Counted from the stretch's first letter, positions 1 through 10,979 are shown. The stretch: 64,000 nt of DNA from Nemania diffusa (GCA_038501195.1 JBBPUQ010000011.1:2232001-2296000); one strand, 5' to 3'. A program made the numbers and translations. Notes: a model not told the origin generated them from the sequence alone.

Positions 1-428
1 TTATATACCTTTTTTTTGCGTGTCTGTCTATCGGCCTCCATCTCGCTCCCACTATCCAGACAACTAGCATCCACATACTCATCATCATCATCATCAAGAT
101 CAATATTATCGGGATCCGGTACGCCTAAAGAAAGACCATCGCTATCATCTCCGATTCGATCGTTAGAGTAATCCTGAGCACGCTCGTTTTCTATCTCCCC
201 GTCGCTATCGATGGAAGGTCGATTCTCTTGGCTGTCCGCCAGGGGACTAGATATATCAAGGTCTCTATCGATACGCAATAGCCTGTGGGCGAGAGGGTGG
301 CAGTCCTGACAGTCAGGGCAGAAATAAGTGGGCTTGTTGCAGTCGGTACATTCGTAAAGAGCGTTCCCCAACTGTTCGTAACAGATCTTACACCGAAGTG
401 CGGCCTTAGAGCTGCAGTATTCAGGCAT
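1..428 (-). CDS. ZZ-type zinc-finger protein, N-terminal part (runs off the left edge)
   Basis: Reading leftwards from the ATG at 426-428, the frame stays open to the window edge (about 142 residues). Near the N-terminus lie C13-x2-C16, C27-x2-C30, C37-x2-C40, H44 and H48. This is the eight-ligand spacing of a ZZ-type zinc finger, which binds two zinc ions and usually mediates protein or histone-tail contacts. The finger closes with the typical hydrophobic H-R-L-L-R-I stretch. A strongly acidic, Ser/Asp-rich region follows, with a run of five Asp near residues 113-117. The frame also stays open about 20 codons upstream of the ATG before a TAG, so the true start could be earlier or an upstream exon may exist. 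The function of the whole protein cannot be told from this end. ZZ fingers with long acidic tails occur in many uncharacterised fungal accessory proteins. Confidence 0.55.
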   Translation of the reverse strand, partial: MPEYCSSKAALRCKICYEQLGNALYECTDCNKPTYFCPDCQDCHPLAHRLLRIDRDLDISSPLADSQENRPSIDSDGEIENERAQDYSNDRIGDDSDGLSLGVPDPDNIDLDDDDDEYVDASCLDSGSEMEADRQTRKKKVY

Positions 429-537
429 AAGGGTAGTGGCTTCTGCGTCCCTATTTTGCTCATGCTCGTCTCGCCTCCATTCGAACTAGCACCACGCCTG
501 CCTACGCTACCACCGCCACTACTGTGTCTCTCGATAG

Positions 538-996
538 TCCCTTGGCCTCGTTGTATACGACCTGACGTCGGCGATTCAGGAACAACTAATTGGTGAATTT
601 CGAGCGGATCTAGCCGAAATTAAGGGCGAGTTGGCGGATATGCGACATCAGCACAGTGAGTCAACGGTCGCTCTAGATCACAAGTTGTCTAGCATCCAGC
701 AGAAGCTATCCGGAGCTGAAAACACCCCTCAGAAGCCTGGGGACCCTGGCTACTTGGCACAACGGTGCCCCGCTCTAGCTGGATGGGATCAGAGGGTGTA
801 CGAGGCGAGACTGTTGCGGGCTGCGATCTTCTACATGAAGGAATTAGGATTTCCCGATAGTGGTGCAAGTGCCGATGAAGGAGCTTTGGATGCCACTATC
901 GGCCAATTCCCAGACATCCCTCAACACCATATACTCGAGGCACTGCTTGTTATGAATATGCAGCTTTATAATCGCCCTTTTCAAACAGATTTATAA
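538..996 (+). other. Open frame with coiled-coil character, possible terminal exon or gene fragment
   Basis: A frame open from just after a TAG at 535-537 ends at a TAA at 994-996. Its first ATG is at 640. The upstream half has a heptad-like pattern rich in E, L, I, A and Q, running into a second polar helix. It is followed by a globular-looking part with several aromatic residues (A-G-W-D, Y-E-A-R, F-Y-M-K-E-L). The coiled-coil pattern begins before the ATG, which suggests either a spliced last exon or a truncated gene. It lies head to head with the ZZ-finger gene, about 110 bases away. I do not recognise the family. Confidence 0.3.
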
Positions 997-1104
997 GGTT
1001 GAGAGAGTTTCATTGGGTATATTACTGAGTGCTTAAGCATGTGAGAATTTGTTGGTAGGAGCATGTGCTAGAAAATCCATACAAAGCCTTACGTAGAGAC
1101 AGTA

Positions 1105-2603
1105 CTATTCAACACCAAACCATGATGCCAGAGCAGCAGAAAACTCTGTCTCGATCCACAACTTCACAGACCTAAGACACGTGAACAATGCATACATAGC
1201 TATCAGACTTTCCGTTGACCCAAGACTTACAGGACCATACATCGTGATAGAATCACCTAAATTGCACGCAAAATATACGTCCCAGTGGTGTCCGACGACT
1301 TGGATTAACGACAAGGAAACCAGACGTTGCGTCACCTTGGGATGGGCGGACCAGTTCAGCTGGCTACGAAGGTAGGACATCCGCTTGTGTCACGCAGCAG
1401 TCCATAGTCCAAGCTGTACAAGAGGGTCTCGAGTCGAGAATTGTGCTTTGGTCTCGATGGAGACAGCGATAGGCGTATACGCCACAGGTGGGTATGTAGT
1501 CTGGTTGATGTGCGGTGCTGGTTCTCGATCCCGAATTGCAACGTCGCTAGCGAGGCCACGGATAAGTTTAGATAAGGGTGACGTATCAGGCAATTGAAGA
1601 ACCAAGGCGTAGTCAACTTTCTTACTGTTGCTACTACTGTGAACCTGGGTTACGCCAACTGCCTTATCTTCCGAATCATCTCCCGTGCTACTAGCTGAAA
1701 CAGTACATGCTAAACCAGCTCCTGAAAACAGGGGAATCGAGTCTCCCGCAATCGTGGCAGTCATTATTGGCTCATAACCTGCATCGTTGGTGTCTTGGAT
1801 ATCTTCATTATCCGATTCGTTGTTTGACCGGAAAACGAGCTCGAGAAGCGGTGTGTGTACAAGATTGTTCCAGACTAGTTCATGCCGTTGATACTGCGCG
1901 GATTTCATAGCCGCCCGCCGAATACGACACAAGGCAACATGTATTACCTTTGCTTTAGAAGTCGCGTCGTTATCCGGCTCCGGCTCGCGAAAGCAGGAAG
2001 ATGGTAGCTGTCGCCCTAGCCACTCTATTGGATCTGGCACTTCACTAGGAAGTATTCTTTGTTTGACCTCGACCGCATTAAATATGTCCGAATGTAATTT
2101 TTCAATGTCTGAAGGTAGCTTAGAAGCAACCTCTACGATGTATACCGGTTTCTCAAGGAGGTGTAGACCTATCCGCAATTTCGTGGGGCTATGCGATGCC
2201 GGTTTAACGCTGGAAGGAGAATCTTGCGTGGCCTTGGTGTCCTATCAACGTCTGACGCGACAGCTATGTAAAAACGCATTGGATTAGCATAACTGATAAA
2301 AGATCGGAAGGGTTTACCTTCGGGCGCGTCATCTGGTTCATTTAAGTCTTCCGCGCCCCGCTTATTGTCAATGGTAGGGCGAGGCACTGGTTCGTCCTCT
2401 GTTGGAGGAGGCGTTTCAAGCGCTACTACAAGGCTATCGACAGTATCGTCTTCGGGAGTCGTTTCAAGCGTTACTACAGGGCTATCGGCAATATCGTCTT
2501 CGGAGCGCGTTGAATCGCAGAACCGTAAGCATTTAATAGGTCGGGCAGGCGCTTCAACTTTAATTGATTGAAGCCAGCTTTGGATCCTAATGTTATGAAT
2601 CAT
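1105..2603 (-). pseudogene. Fungal PD-(D/E)XK nuclease-like protein (PDDEXK_12-type), broken by an in-frame TGA
   Basis: From ATG 2601-2603 the first exon encodes a helical N-terminus (I-Q-S-W-L-Q-S-I) and an acidic, Pro-rich linker. A GTAAAC donor at 2317 with a candidate AAG acceptor at 2223 gives a 95-base intron that restores the frame into S-P-T-K-L-R. The second exon carries the core of a family common in fungal genomes: D-Y-A-L-V-L, then S-I-E-T-K, matching the Asp..Glu-x-Lys catalytic pattern, then Q-L-G-L-W-T-A-A. A TGA at 1388-1390 interrupts the next codon, where related proteins carry an aromatic or His residue. The same frame continues for 91 codons or more through the rest of the domain (G-H-H-W-D-V-Y-F, L-G-S-T-E-S-L) to a stop at 1105. 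A TGG to TGA transition would explain the break and is of RIP type. Without the stop and the inferred intron the protein would be near 470 residues. Catalysis is inferred from the fold only. The family assignment is from recalled motif order, not a search. Confidence 0.65.
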
Positions 2604-3444
2604 GTTAAAGGTGGTGTTTACCTGATGTTAGAAGACGCGACAAGGTGGCGGCTACATATGGATAGGAAAGAAAAGCGGAGACACAGCTTGTGATGGTACC
2701 TATTGGTTGTGACGGTGGACCCACATACACCTCAGGCTCCCATACTCACCTCCATCTCCTCTGCAATAATACACAGACTGATTGATTCACCACTTCTACT
2801 GCCACCATCATAGCTACTTATATGGGATAATCATAGTGCTAATGGATCAAGCATTTTATGTAGGTATTATAGTTGTAGAGGAGATGACACTCTACAGCGC
2901 TGTAGCAATCACTTCAATAGTAGGTGTAAGGCTCGTTCAATTGGCTTCAAGTGTCACTTACTCATGGTGATTGCACAGGTACATAAGAAAGCCGGGGGGT
3001 ACAGGACTGATACCAACGCAAGTGGGTGAACCAAGCCGCTAGTAAAAAGATAGCACTAGCAAGTGGGACAACAGAATTTCCTTATTAGGCAAGGAAATAT
3101 AAAAACGAAAAACTATAGGTTTTAGGGTCCGAAAATCGAACCTCGCTATCTAGACTATTTGTTCTATATAGTATATGACTACGATATGCTATTTTATAGC
3201 CATTATAATACCTACTTGGTTAAAATTTTGTGCAATATTGAGCGTTCAGTACAGAGTGCTATGTTGAATTATTACGACGGTGCGGTAGTTTCGCTAGTTG
3301 TAGCCCCCGGCGCTCCGTTTGCTATCACACCCTGAGCACCCACCTGTCGTGCTCCTAATGTCGTTTTGCTTCGCCCACGGTCGAGTTCTCTCACTCAGCA
3401 AATATTCTGATCAAAAATTTATATCCCGGAGCAATCTCGACCTC
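2604..3444. other. Gene-free spacer
   Basis: Both strands hold only short unrelated open frames, none with recognisable motifs. Base composition becomes AT-leaning around 3060-3260. No RNA gene or repeat was recognised. Confidence 0.5.
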
Positions 3445-4213
3445 CTACCTGTCAGTTCCTGCTCTGATTTCTATATCATGTATGTGCCTGGTACCCGGCA
3501 CAGTCAGAAGCCCTCCTTCAATCCAATGATTACGTAGTGCTTGTACAAAATCGACGGCTATATGAAACGGCACTATCTCATCCTCTGTGCTATGAATAAT
3601 GTATGTTGGTATCGTGTAAGTACCTCTGCGGACTTGGGCCATGGGGCTAATGGCTGCTATCTCATCCGGGTGAGGCCGGCGCTTCCAGCCGTCATTGGCA
3701 AGTCCATTGAGAAGTAGAGGGAGCCCATTTCCTTCTTTGAAAAGCGAAAGTACGAGTTCGGAGCGTGGGTCGCTAGGTTTTATCCAGCTGAGACCCGAGC
3801 TATCAAAATCACTTTTCTGAGCTGATAGCCGGTTATCTTGACGACAGGTTCAGTAAATGCAGGTAAATATAGAGTCAAGGTCACTAAAAAGTACTTACTG
3901 CCACCTTAGGTAGCGCCTCTATTATGTGGCTCATCTTCAGTTGCCTCCCAGTGTATTCCTCTGCTCGCCTGACGTCCATATCTGTGTACGTAGCGAGTCG
4001 ATGTTAGTTTGTGTAGGTTCTGCCGCCTGCGCAATGATACTTCTGAATAGTCTGAGGTGCCAACCTACCACTAGATTCGAAATCGGTAGGACTATAAAAG
4101 CTTAGAATGGCCTTTGGAGGATCGCAATCGAAACCTTTCAGCTCCTGATTATTCATAGCTATCTCATCCCAAGTGTGATGAAGTTCCTTCACTTCCCGAA
4201 CGATCTCTTTCAA
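3445..4213 (-). pseudogene. Alpha/beta-hydrolase fold enzyme, N-terminally truncated, in-frame TAA
   Basis: The C-terminal exon (3445-3816) carries I-I-H-S-T-E-D-E-I-V-P, the acid-residue turn of an alpha/beta hydrolase, and T-R-H-I-H-D, which holds the expected catalytic His. It also has the family-like G-N-G-L-P-L-L-L-N-G-L. A clean intron (GTAAGT at 3898, TCAG ending at 3817; 82 bases) joins it in phase to an upstream exon with P-K-A-I-L-S-F-Y-S-P-T-D-F, a strand typical of fungal hydrolases of this group. That exon is interrupted by TAA at 4004-4006, after which the frame resumes correctly to the splice site. A CAA to TAA change would fit. No nucleophile elbow (G-x-S-x-G) is visible upstream, so the catalytic Ser region is lost or rearranged. 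The frame upstream of 4213 stays open for some 30 codons without a convincing start. It lies near a P450 relic, which suggests the remains of a metabolic gene group. Confidence 0.65.
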
Positions 4214-5276
4214 ATGTTGATGAGAGCAGATATATAGACGTAGTTCGTCAAGGTACCCCTTTTGAGGTGCCTTGCTCTAAGGGCAAAACGCCACCACGGA
4301 CGGGGTTTTGAGATCAGAAGACATTGCTCTAATAAAAAAGCCTGTTTTAGTCAAGTGAGGGATGCCAGGTGCCTGAAAGCGATGTAAGGGTATGTCATGA
4401 ATACTCGTTTCGCGAGGTTACCAGCAATGGGGGATACACAAGCAACTTATGTCAAACTGTGTATTTGTTCTAGATAACGTGATGGCATGACGCTGTCAAG
4501 CCAATAACTATGAAAAATCGAGAAAATGATAATGTAAAGATATATGGAGGCACAATACTATCTACGCCACGTTGTATAGATAGGCATGCAAGAGAAGTTA
4601 CCTTCGCAGACTGAAGTCTAGGCCAGAATTGCTCCGTTCTTGGATTTTTTTTGATTTCGTGGCATGTGCCACGGCGGCCATGACTACAAGCATCTAAATT
4701 GGCACCCGGCGCTACCCATATCGGTACACGAAAACCTATGTTGTATTCCCTCAGAACATGGCACCGGTCCCTACCATAATCGGGTCTTATTATGTCATTG
4801 ACACCCGGTTGAAGTTCTTTGAGCGCTAATAGACCAGAAGAACTTTAACGAATTCTATTACTACAGCAGTATTCTGCCTCTCTCGTCTTGATCTAAATAA
4901 CGGCACGCTATGCACTATCAGAGATTTCAGTCACGCTCAAAACTCAATACAACGTTTTAATGGCGTAACTAAGCACATAGGATATCAATAATGAGTGGCC
5001 CGATGGAACTCAATCCCACTGCACTTGTCGCAACACTGATTCCAAGGGGGTACCAATATAATTGTGCTTGGTCTATGTGTTCTATCGTTTGTTCGAAAGC
5101 CCTCAGCCTATATCCTTAGGGTTAAATCAAGCTAAAATGTTCTATCCTGTAGTACTACCTTGGTAGCTGGATCTACTCGGCCTATTTCCACCCACTTGCG
5201 AGATTTTTAGGGCGGAGAATTGCTTCCGTATCCCTCTTCTTCTTTGTGAGAACTATTATCGGGGAGAATCTTATAA
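4214..5276. other. Spacer between the hydrolase and P450 relics
   Basis: I searched for the missing hydrolase N-terminus and the missing P450 N-terminus here and could not recognise either in any frame. Frames are short and broken. The sequence may be decayed coding DNA, but nothing supports a specific call. Confidence 0.45.
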
Positions 5277-6011
5277 ATGGCTAGACAATCTGCACGAGTA
5301 ATACGGACCAATAGTCCTGAATTTCTCCTTGGTAATGTTATTGAGGGCAGAGAGAAAGGAATTACCCGAGATAAGTTGAACACAAACTTACTTGCTGTGG
5401 TGATTTCCGGGAGCCAGCTTACTACAGTGGCGCCAGCCACGGCTATTACCTTCTTTTGAAAGAACTAGAGAAGTATTGTGGCTTGCATCAAGCGCTGCGA
5501 TTATCATTTACCGACGAGAAAGAACTCAATGTAGTATTCACCGACTCGCTCCCGTATCTATCAGCCGTCATTGGTGAAACCATTCACATCCATCACCCGA
5601 ATCTAATCCATCTACCAAGAGTCATTGGGCTAGATGGCCAGAGTATTGATGGGCGGTGGATTCCTGGAAATGTAAATAAATTGACAATCGTTGACATAGC
5701 CCTTTATACAGCCCAGACCTCGAGTGCCCATTACGCGGAGCCTTTACGAGTCACGATTCAAACATGACAACAAGGAGACCTTTCACTCCTTTTAGAGTGA
5801 CAATGGAAATTGTCTCGGTGGAAAGTACGTGATACTTTAATGAAACATGTTTTATCCAGAGCTACATTTTCATTCGAATGTCCTAATAAAACTCACTGTG
5901 GAAATCCGTAATAGAATCTTCTTATCCAAAGCAAAGCTAATTCATGCGAGGGTCATTTTCGCATTTGATCCCGAACGGATTGGGTGGACAGAGGGCGTAT
6001 CTTGTTTTTGA
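5277..6011 (+). pseudogene. Cytochrome P450 relic (C-terminal half, three frames)
   Basis: Frame 1 (5277-5459) encodes a stretch like the segment before the I-helix (E-K-G-I-T-R-D-K-L) followed by an I-helix-like A-V-V-I-S-G-S-Q-L-T-T-V-A, with Gln and Leu in the usual Glu-Thr-Thr region. After a one-base shift near 5455 a second frame (5456-5767) carries the K-helix region L-S-A-V-I-G-E-T-I-H with I-H-H-P. Functional P450s have E-x-x-R here; Arg to His would be CGT to CAT, a RIP-type transition. L-P-R-V-I and Q-T-S-S-A-H-Y follow. A third frame then shows F-K-H-D-N-K-E-T-F-H and G-N-C-L-G, the decayed heme-binding Cys loop. It ends with R-V-I-F-A-F-D-P-E-R, the L-helix end and final strand, at a stop at 6009-6011. 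Two frameshifts, several stops and a lost N-terminal half make this a dead gene. The membrane anchor and substrate region are not visible. Confidence 0.7.
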
Positions 6012-7277
6012 GCTGCAGCCTCCTTATGTAGGATGGCGAGAAAGGGGAATGTAAAGTATCTCTAAATTCATTACAAAAGCTTATCAGCGGCAACGCGACT
6101 ATCCACACGCAAGCGGCAACTAATGCCTCACTTGATTAATGGACCAAGAGTTTAATTCGTATGTATTTTGATAAACTTTTGTATCCAATTTGCTGGGAAC
6201 TAAAGCTCCATGATTCTGTCTATTACATACAGTGTAGAATTATCACGTGCCATATATTTATCCTCGTAGTTTTCACCCAGCAGTCGTACGGAGTACTGAT
6301 CGACGGTGCTTTTGGCCCGATACTTGCATTAAACTTAATAACAGGAGAACAGCCTCTGGAGACAACGAATATAATAAAAGCCCCTGTGGTAGATGGTCGG
6401 CGATAAGGGGGTTTCGGCCAATCTGCCTTTTTAATAGCTTTTTCGTATCCCCACATTTAATGGCCAGCATTGGAAGTGCCCGCAGCATTCATTTGTACCA
6501 ACCAACACTTTTCTTTTGTTATATACAGACGAGTGTTGTGAGGAATGAATTAGATTAAATAGCGTAGATACTTCCATGGTCCTTAATTCAAAGACTACCT
6601 GGGTCTGCTTTTTCTTCCGCAGCCATGCCCTAGTGTTCTAGTAATCTGAGTCCATTGACGAATTAGGACCGTGGTAACGAAACAGGTAGGTGGTGGCATA
6701 TCACGAATTCACCGATAGTAAAGGCAGTGAGATCATATCGTGAGAAACGAGGTCGAATACCGGTCCCTGTTGGAAATGCCCCCGTTATCAAGGGCCTATT
6801 TTAATTGGCTGAAACGAGGATACGATTCTGGCCCCTAGGCCATAAATGGCTAGGTCGTAGTATGGTTTATTTTACTACTCAGTATTTGCATGTAAACTTT
6901 GCTTACTTTATACTTCATAATGATGGCTGTAGGTAGGTACTTATATACTGCCATCTCCTAGATTCTAGAAATATATATACCTCGCCAAAAGTATACTTTT
7001 TAAGGGTTTAGAAACGGTAGGGCTAAGCTGATATTCTTGGTAGGCTAAATTTCTACACAGGAACTTCATGTAAAAGTAGGTATAACTTTTTGAAGCTATC
7101 CGAAAGCTCCACTATAATTTTGACAATGTTCTCTGTTCTATCTAGTCTGTCTACGACTTCACTAGACTTCACCACAACTTATACACGACCAACTGTGCGT
7201 CTAACGTACATATTTACTTACCTTCGGGTCGACTGCAAAAATAAAATAAAAAGTCAAGAAAATCATAGAGAGGAGAA
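6012..7277. other. Gene-free spacer upstream of TRM112
   Basis: Only short overlapping frames without motifs are present. Copies of the TAGGTAGG-like short word that recurs throughout the window occur near 6930 and 7020. The last 200 bases, AT-leaning with pyrimidine runs, are the likely TRM112 promoter and 5' leader. Confidence 0.5.
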
Positions 7278-7899
7278 ATGAAGGTCCTAAGCCTCAATTT
7301 TCTGACGTGCGCCGTCAAGACGTGCAAAACCCAGTCGGCTTCGTACCCGCTGCACCCCAAGGACGCCGAACTCGTGCAGGACGACATCGAGCTCAACGAG
7401 GACTTCCTCGTCAACCTGCTACCCCGGATCGACTGGGCTGCACTATCTACTACAGCGACCGAGGTATGTTGTATATATTCTTTATCAGACACATTTCATA
7501 CTCCAGATTTTCATTATCGGGTCTGAGCTTGGCCGCAGTGACAGACAGTTAGTGAGATACTCGTACGACCGACCCACTAGTCTTCTCTCTTTACCATCAT
7601 CGGAAAACTCGCCCTAGAAAAGCACATTCTCCCTCCTTACCCCCCAGTACCCTAAGTCTACAGATAATTCCGTGACTAACCCGCAACCCCGAATTTCTCA
7701 GCTCGGCTTCCCAGCGCTGCCCGCTACGCCGCCCACGCCGGAGGCCCTGCGCGCGGACGCCAAGACGCTCCGCGACCTGCACGGGCTGCTGCTCGAGACG
7801 CAGATGGTCGAGGGCAAGCTCGTGTGTGGCGCCTGCGGGCACGAGTACGCCGTGCGCGAGGGCATTGCCAACTTCCTGCTGCCTAGCCACCTTGTCTGA
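7278..7899 (+). CDS. TRM112: Trm112: methyltransferase-activating zinc protein
   Basis: Two exons (7278-7463 and 7702-7899) joined over a 238-base intron (GTATGT..TCAG) give 127 residues, close to the usual family length. The start M-K-V-L-S-L-N-F-L-T-C places C11 and C16 exactly as in yeast Trm112. The second exon carries V-C-G-A-C-G-H-E-Y (C104 and C107), completing the zinc site, and the conserved I-A-N-F-L-L-P end. Trm112 is the obligate small partner of several methyltransferases (Trm9, Trm11, Mtq2 and Bud23 in yeast), which modify tRNA, translation release factor eRF1 and 18S rRNA. It acts in the cytoplasm and nucleus. Exon 2 is notably GC-rich compared with the surrounding spacer, as expected for a conserved gene among decayed ones. 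The intron is longer than the others in this window. Confidence 0.93.
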
Positions 7900-8731
7900 G
7901 ACCGCTGCCAGCCAACTCTCACCTTTCATCTCTCACCCTCACTCTACTCCCAATCTCTCTCTCATCTTTCGCCTGATTTTTTTATTTTATTTTCGGGGTT
8001 GGGATGCCTGGGCGTATGACGAGATCTGCAGCACAGCGTGCTCACGCCTATATTGCTATTGTGATATCCCTGAGGGGCATGATGGCGGTAGGTAGGCGCA
8101 CGTAGAGGAGGACGGAGGCGTACGCATCTAGGGAAGGATAAGCATAGCGAGGAAGGGCGGAAACTTGGTGCTTTGGCCTGGAAAATATGTCATCTCACGT
8201 ATAAAAAGAGTATGTATTCCCCAAAGGATGCCATTGTCGGAGGACGGGATTGAATCGACCACAACTGGGAAGAAATTCAGTCAAGGCTAGAAGGGGATAG
8301 CCAAAGCATAGTACAGGACATTGTGGCGCAACATGAAGGGTTTATTAGACAAGCTATTGCAGGCTAATAGAGAAAAATATTACTATATCTCGCCAATATC
8401 AAGTTATGAGTTCGGAACAACATTTCTTCTCGCCAATTTCAGATGTACACTACCATGAGACTAAAAAATAAGATTATTGTTGATTCGAAGCCTTTAGCTA
8501 GATACCTATACACATAGTCTTCTCTTTCTCAAGCAAAGCGACAAAAAGGATAAGTTTATGCCCAAAGACCCTGTCGAGCATCTATGCTGAACCCGTGCCC
8601 CCAAACTCCTGATTACAGAATTCCGTACACTTTGTTCTACGTCTTGTATAGCAAGTATGTTACCTATGCTGCCCCCTCCCTACGTTTATGCGGAAAGGGG
8701 AACCCGGGTATGTATTAGCTTAAGTAAATGT
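7900..8731. other. Convergent 3' regions of TRM112 and BIG1
   Basis: The two genes converge here. The interval holds T-rich tracts after 7970 and no convincing open frame, RNA gene or repeat. It probably carries both 3' UTRs and terminators. Confidence 0.5.
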
Positions 8732-9907
8732 CTATTGCTGCTTCTTCTGCGCTGCAGGCCCCATCTCCTTGTCGAAGGCACCGTAAGACACCTCGAGGCT
8801 GGCAAGGGCGGAGATGCCCGCGTACAGGATAGACATTAGGATGATGACGGCGATTAGGGCCATGAAGATGCCTTTGAACAATTTGAATCAGCGTCGCCCA
8901 TCATTGATATGATCCAATTTATGGTAGAACATGTAAGAACAGAACAAAGACTTACCAGGGGTGAAGTATTGGTATTTCGCAAACAGAGGTCGATTATCGG
9001 TAGCCTTTTTTTCCTTCCTGGCCCCGTTGACATCATGAAGCTGCCTCTTGAGCTCCGAGTGGCCCGCGGCGCTGTCGGTGAACTCGGCCGTGTATGTCTT
9101 GGGCTTCTCCGTCCGGGGCCCGCCAGCGTAGATAACGGTGTAGGAGTCACCTACGGTAGCCTTGTACTGCGCCAAGACCAAACCTAGTTCGTCATCTGTA
9201 AAGGACATCTCGCAGGTTAGCAACTAGAGCATAGAATCCAACAAAACTCATAGCCCCCAGATTCCCTACTCAAAGTGTCTCTAGGAGAATATCAAAGAGG
9301 AACGTAGGTATGCGAAATAAAGGGGTAGAGAACGCGGTGTCTAACCATTTTGCTTGAGCGTCTTCGCGCTTTCGGCGGCGGACGATGGCACGGGCGAGAG
9401 TTCGATCACGTCGACGGCGGAGCGCGGGAGCTCGCATGTCTCCCGGATATACGCGGCGATGGACTTGACGTCGAACTCGCCCGCGACCTCGGCGACGCTG
9501 TAGCTGCTAGCGGCGTGGCTGAGGGAGTCACTGAGCTTCGGCACCGCGGCCTTGGAGTTCAGATGTCCCGCGTTTAGGTTCGGCTGCGAGACGAGGAGGT
9601 AGTGGTTCGTGGGGCATGACGACAGGAGCTGCTTCGTCGACTCGAGAACTTTGGAGCTGGATTGGAGCTGGTCTTGGCTTATCGGCCTCGAAAGCCTAGG
9701 GAACGATGGTTTGTTAGTGTGCTGCTCGTGCCATAGTGCCTAGAGTAGGTAGTCTGTCGCGTGCTAGTAGCAGGAGGATATTTTCCTAGCTTCGAATGAC
9801 GGCTTTACGTACTTGGCTGTCGAGAACAGGATGAAGGGAGAGGAATCTGAGAAAGCATGCGCCGATGCGCAGAAGCCTGCGATGGCCGCAGTTACGGACA
9901 GACGCAT
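8732..9907 (-). CDS. BIG1: BIG1/VOA1-type ER membrane protein
   Basis: Four exons (9813-9907, 9346-9695, 8956-9195, 8732-8871) splice in phase to 274 residues. The start M-R-L-S-V-T-A-A-I-A-G-F-C-A-S-A-H-A is a clear signal peptide. The lumenal part includes N-H-Y-L-L-V-S-Q-P, a Ser-rich middle, and Y-T-V-I-Y-A-G-G. After Y-F-T-P-G comes one C-terminal membrane segment (F-M-A-L-I-A-V-I-I-L-M-S-I-L-Y-A-G) and a short Lys/Gln-rich cytosolic tail ending K-K-Q-Q. This is the layout of fungal BIG1, an ER protein needed for cell-wall beta-1,6-glucan, which shares the VOA1 transmembrane domain with the V-ATPase assembly factor and subunit S1 (Ac45). The three 5' splice sites are GTACGT, GTTAGA and GTAAGT. 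The last acceptor is AAG, less usual than CAG or TAG, but it keeps the frame and the conserved membrane segment. Confidence 0.9.
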
Positions 9908-10356
9908 CGTATTTATTCGTTTGTGTAATCAAATCGGTTGGATGAGGAAACGGCGTTTGTTTGTTGCAATGAAATGGTTCTCAAGTCCCCAGAGGTAGAA
10001 TTCTAGCGTGAGCTCGAGCTTGCAATGCAATCGTCGGAGCCTGACAGATCTATCAATTGATGCAGCAGTGCATACCTATACTCAGATGTACAGTGTGCTG
10101 CGTACGTCGTTCAGCCTCAGCAGCGTAGTTAGATCCACCAAAGACCCACAAAGCATAGGTAGGTGTGCCCTGTCCGTGGCGCTGCTATCCACTTTTGCAA
10201 GGGCTAAAACGAATAAAACTGTATAACTGCAATTAAACGTAGATGTAGCTATGAATGCACTAACATAAATAGAAATAGGTAATCTGGGTTCGAACATCAA
10301 ATGACGCCAACGAATAATTTATACAGTGAGACTATAAAATATATTTTATTCAGCCC
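9908..10356. other. BIG1 upstream region
   Basis: Short overlapping frames only. The first 100 to 200 bases next to the BIG1 start codon (9905-9907) are the likely promoter. Nothing else was recognised. Confidence 0.45.
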
Positions 10357-10696
10357 TTAAAATCCTTCTTCGATTTCATCATTGATGATATCGTGAACTC
10401 TAGGTGTATTGGAATATTCAATCTTAGCTTGGGAGCGAAAAGGCCAGCAATTCTGAAGTGGGTTTTCGATCGCAATTCGATTTTGGTCTTCACCTTAAGA
10501 AATAATTAAGATGTTGGCTAGGAGGTTTGCTTAGCTTACCGATATGGATAGTGAGAAAATATCCATTCTTAACCCTTCCAAAAGAGCGCCAGAGGGGCTC
10601 GGTAAATTCTGTCGAGATCTTTTTTGTCGAGGTGCTTTCAATTTGTCCCAGAATGATCTCAATGTCTGAATACACAACAAGTACAATATCATGCAC
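10357..10696 (-). pseudogene. Unrecognised gene, C-terminal fragment with one intron
   Basis: A minus-strand frame ending in L-T-I-H-I-G joins, across a 46-base intron (GTAAGC at 10539, TTAAG ending at 10494), to a second exon. That exon runs G-E-D-Q-N-R-I-A-I-E-N-P, then C-W-P-F-R-S-Q-A-K, and ends acidic (N-D-E-I-E-E-G-F) at the TAA at 10357. Phase is kept and the spliced product of about 100 residues reads like real protein: S-T-E-F-T-E-P-L-W-R-S-F-G before the splice. Upstream there is a TGA within about 25 bases and no usable ATG, so only the C-terminal end remains. I do not recognise the family. It lies just downstream of the broken HET gene and could be another decayed accessory gene. 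Confidence 0.35.
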
Positions 10697-10979
10697 ACAA
10701 GGTTTGCATCATATTTCTTAGTATTAACGGTATATTTTTTACGATTTTTAAAGTATGTATTTCGTGGAATGTTCGTTTATCATAATAAATCGTAGGTACA
10801 GGGGTAAATTTTGTACAAAACCGAACGCTCGGCTTTGGTAGACGGGAAGGAGGAAGATAAAAGACGTCCTTTTCCGGTACAAAAACATCATGGTCATTCG
10901 TAGTGTTAGCCTGAATCTGAAGGAGAGGGGACGTCGAGTCGACCTAAGTCCAGAACGCCTTGTATCCTCGAGGCTCTAA

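Noticed and set aside
2782..2970. Small hydrophobic protein on the plus strand
   Set aside because: Sixty-two codons in a spacer, no signal or conserved motif, and AT-leaning composition; most likely chance.
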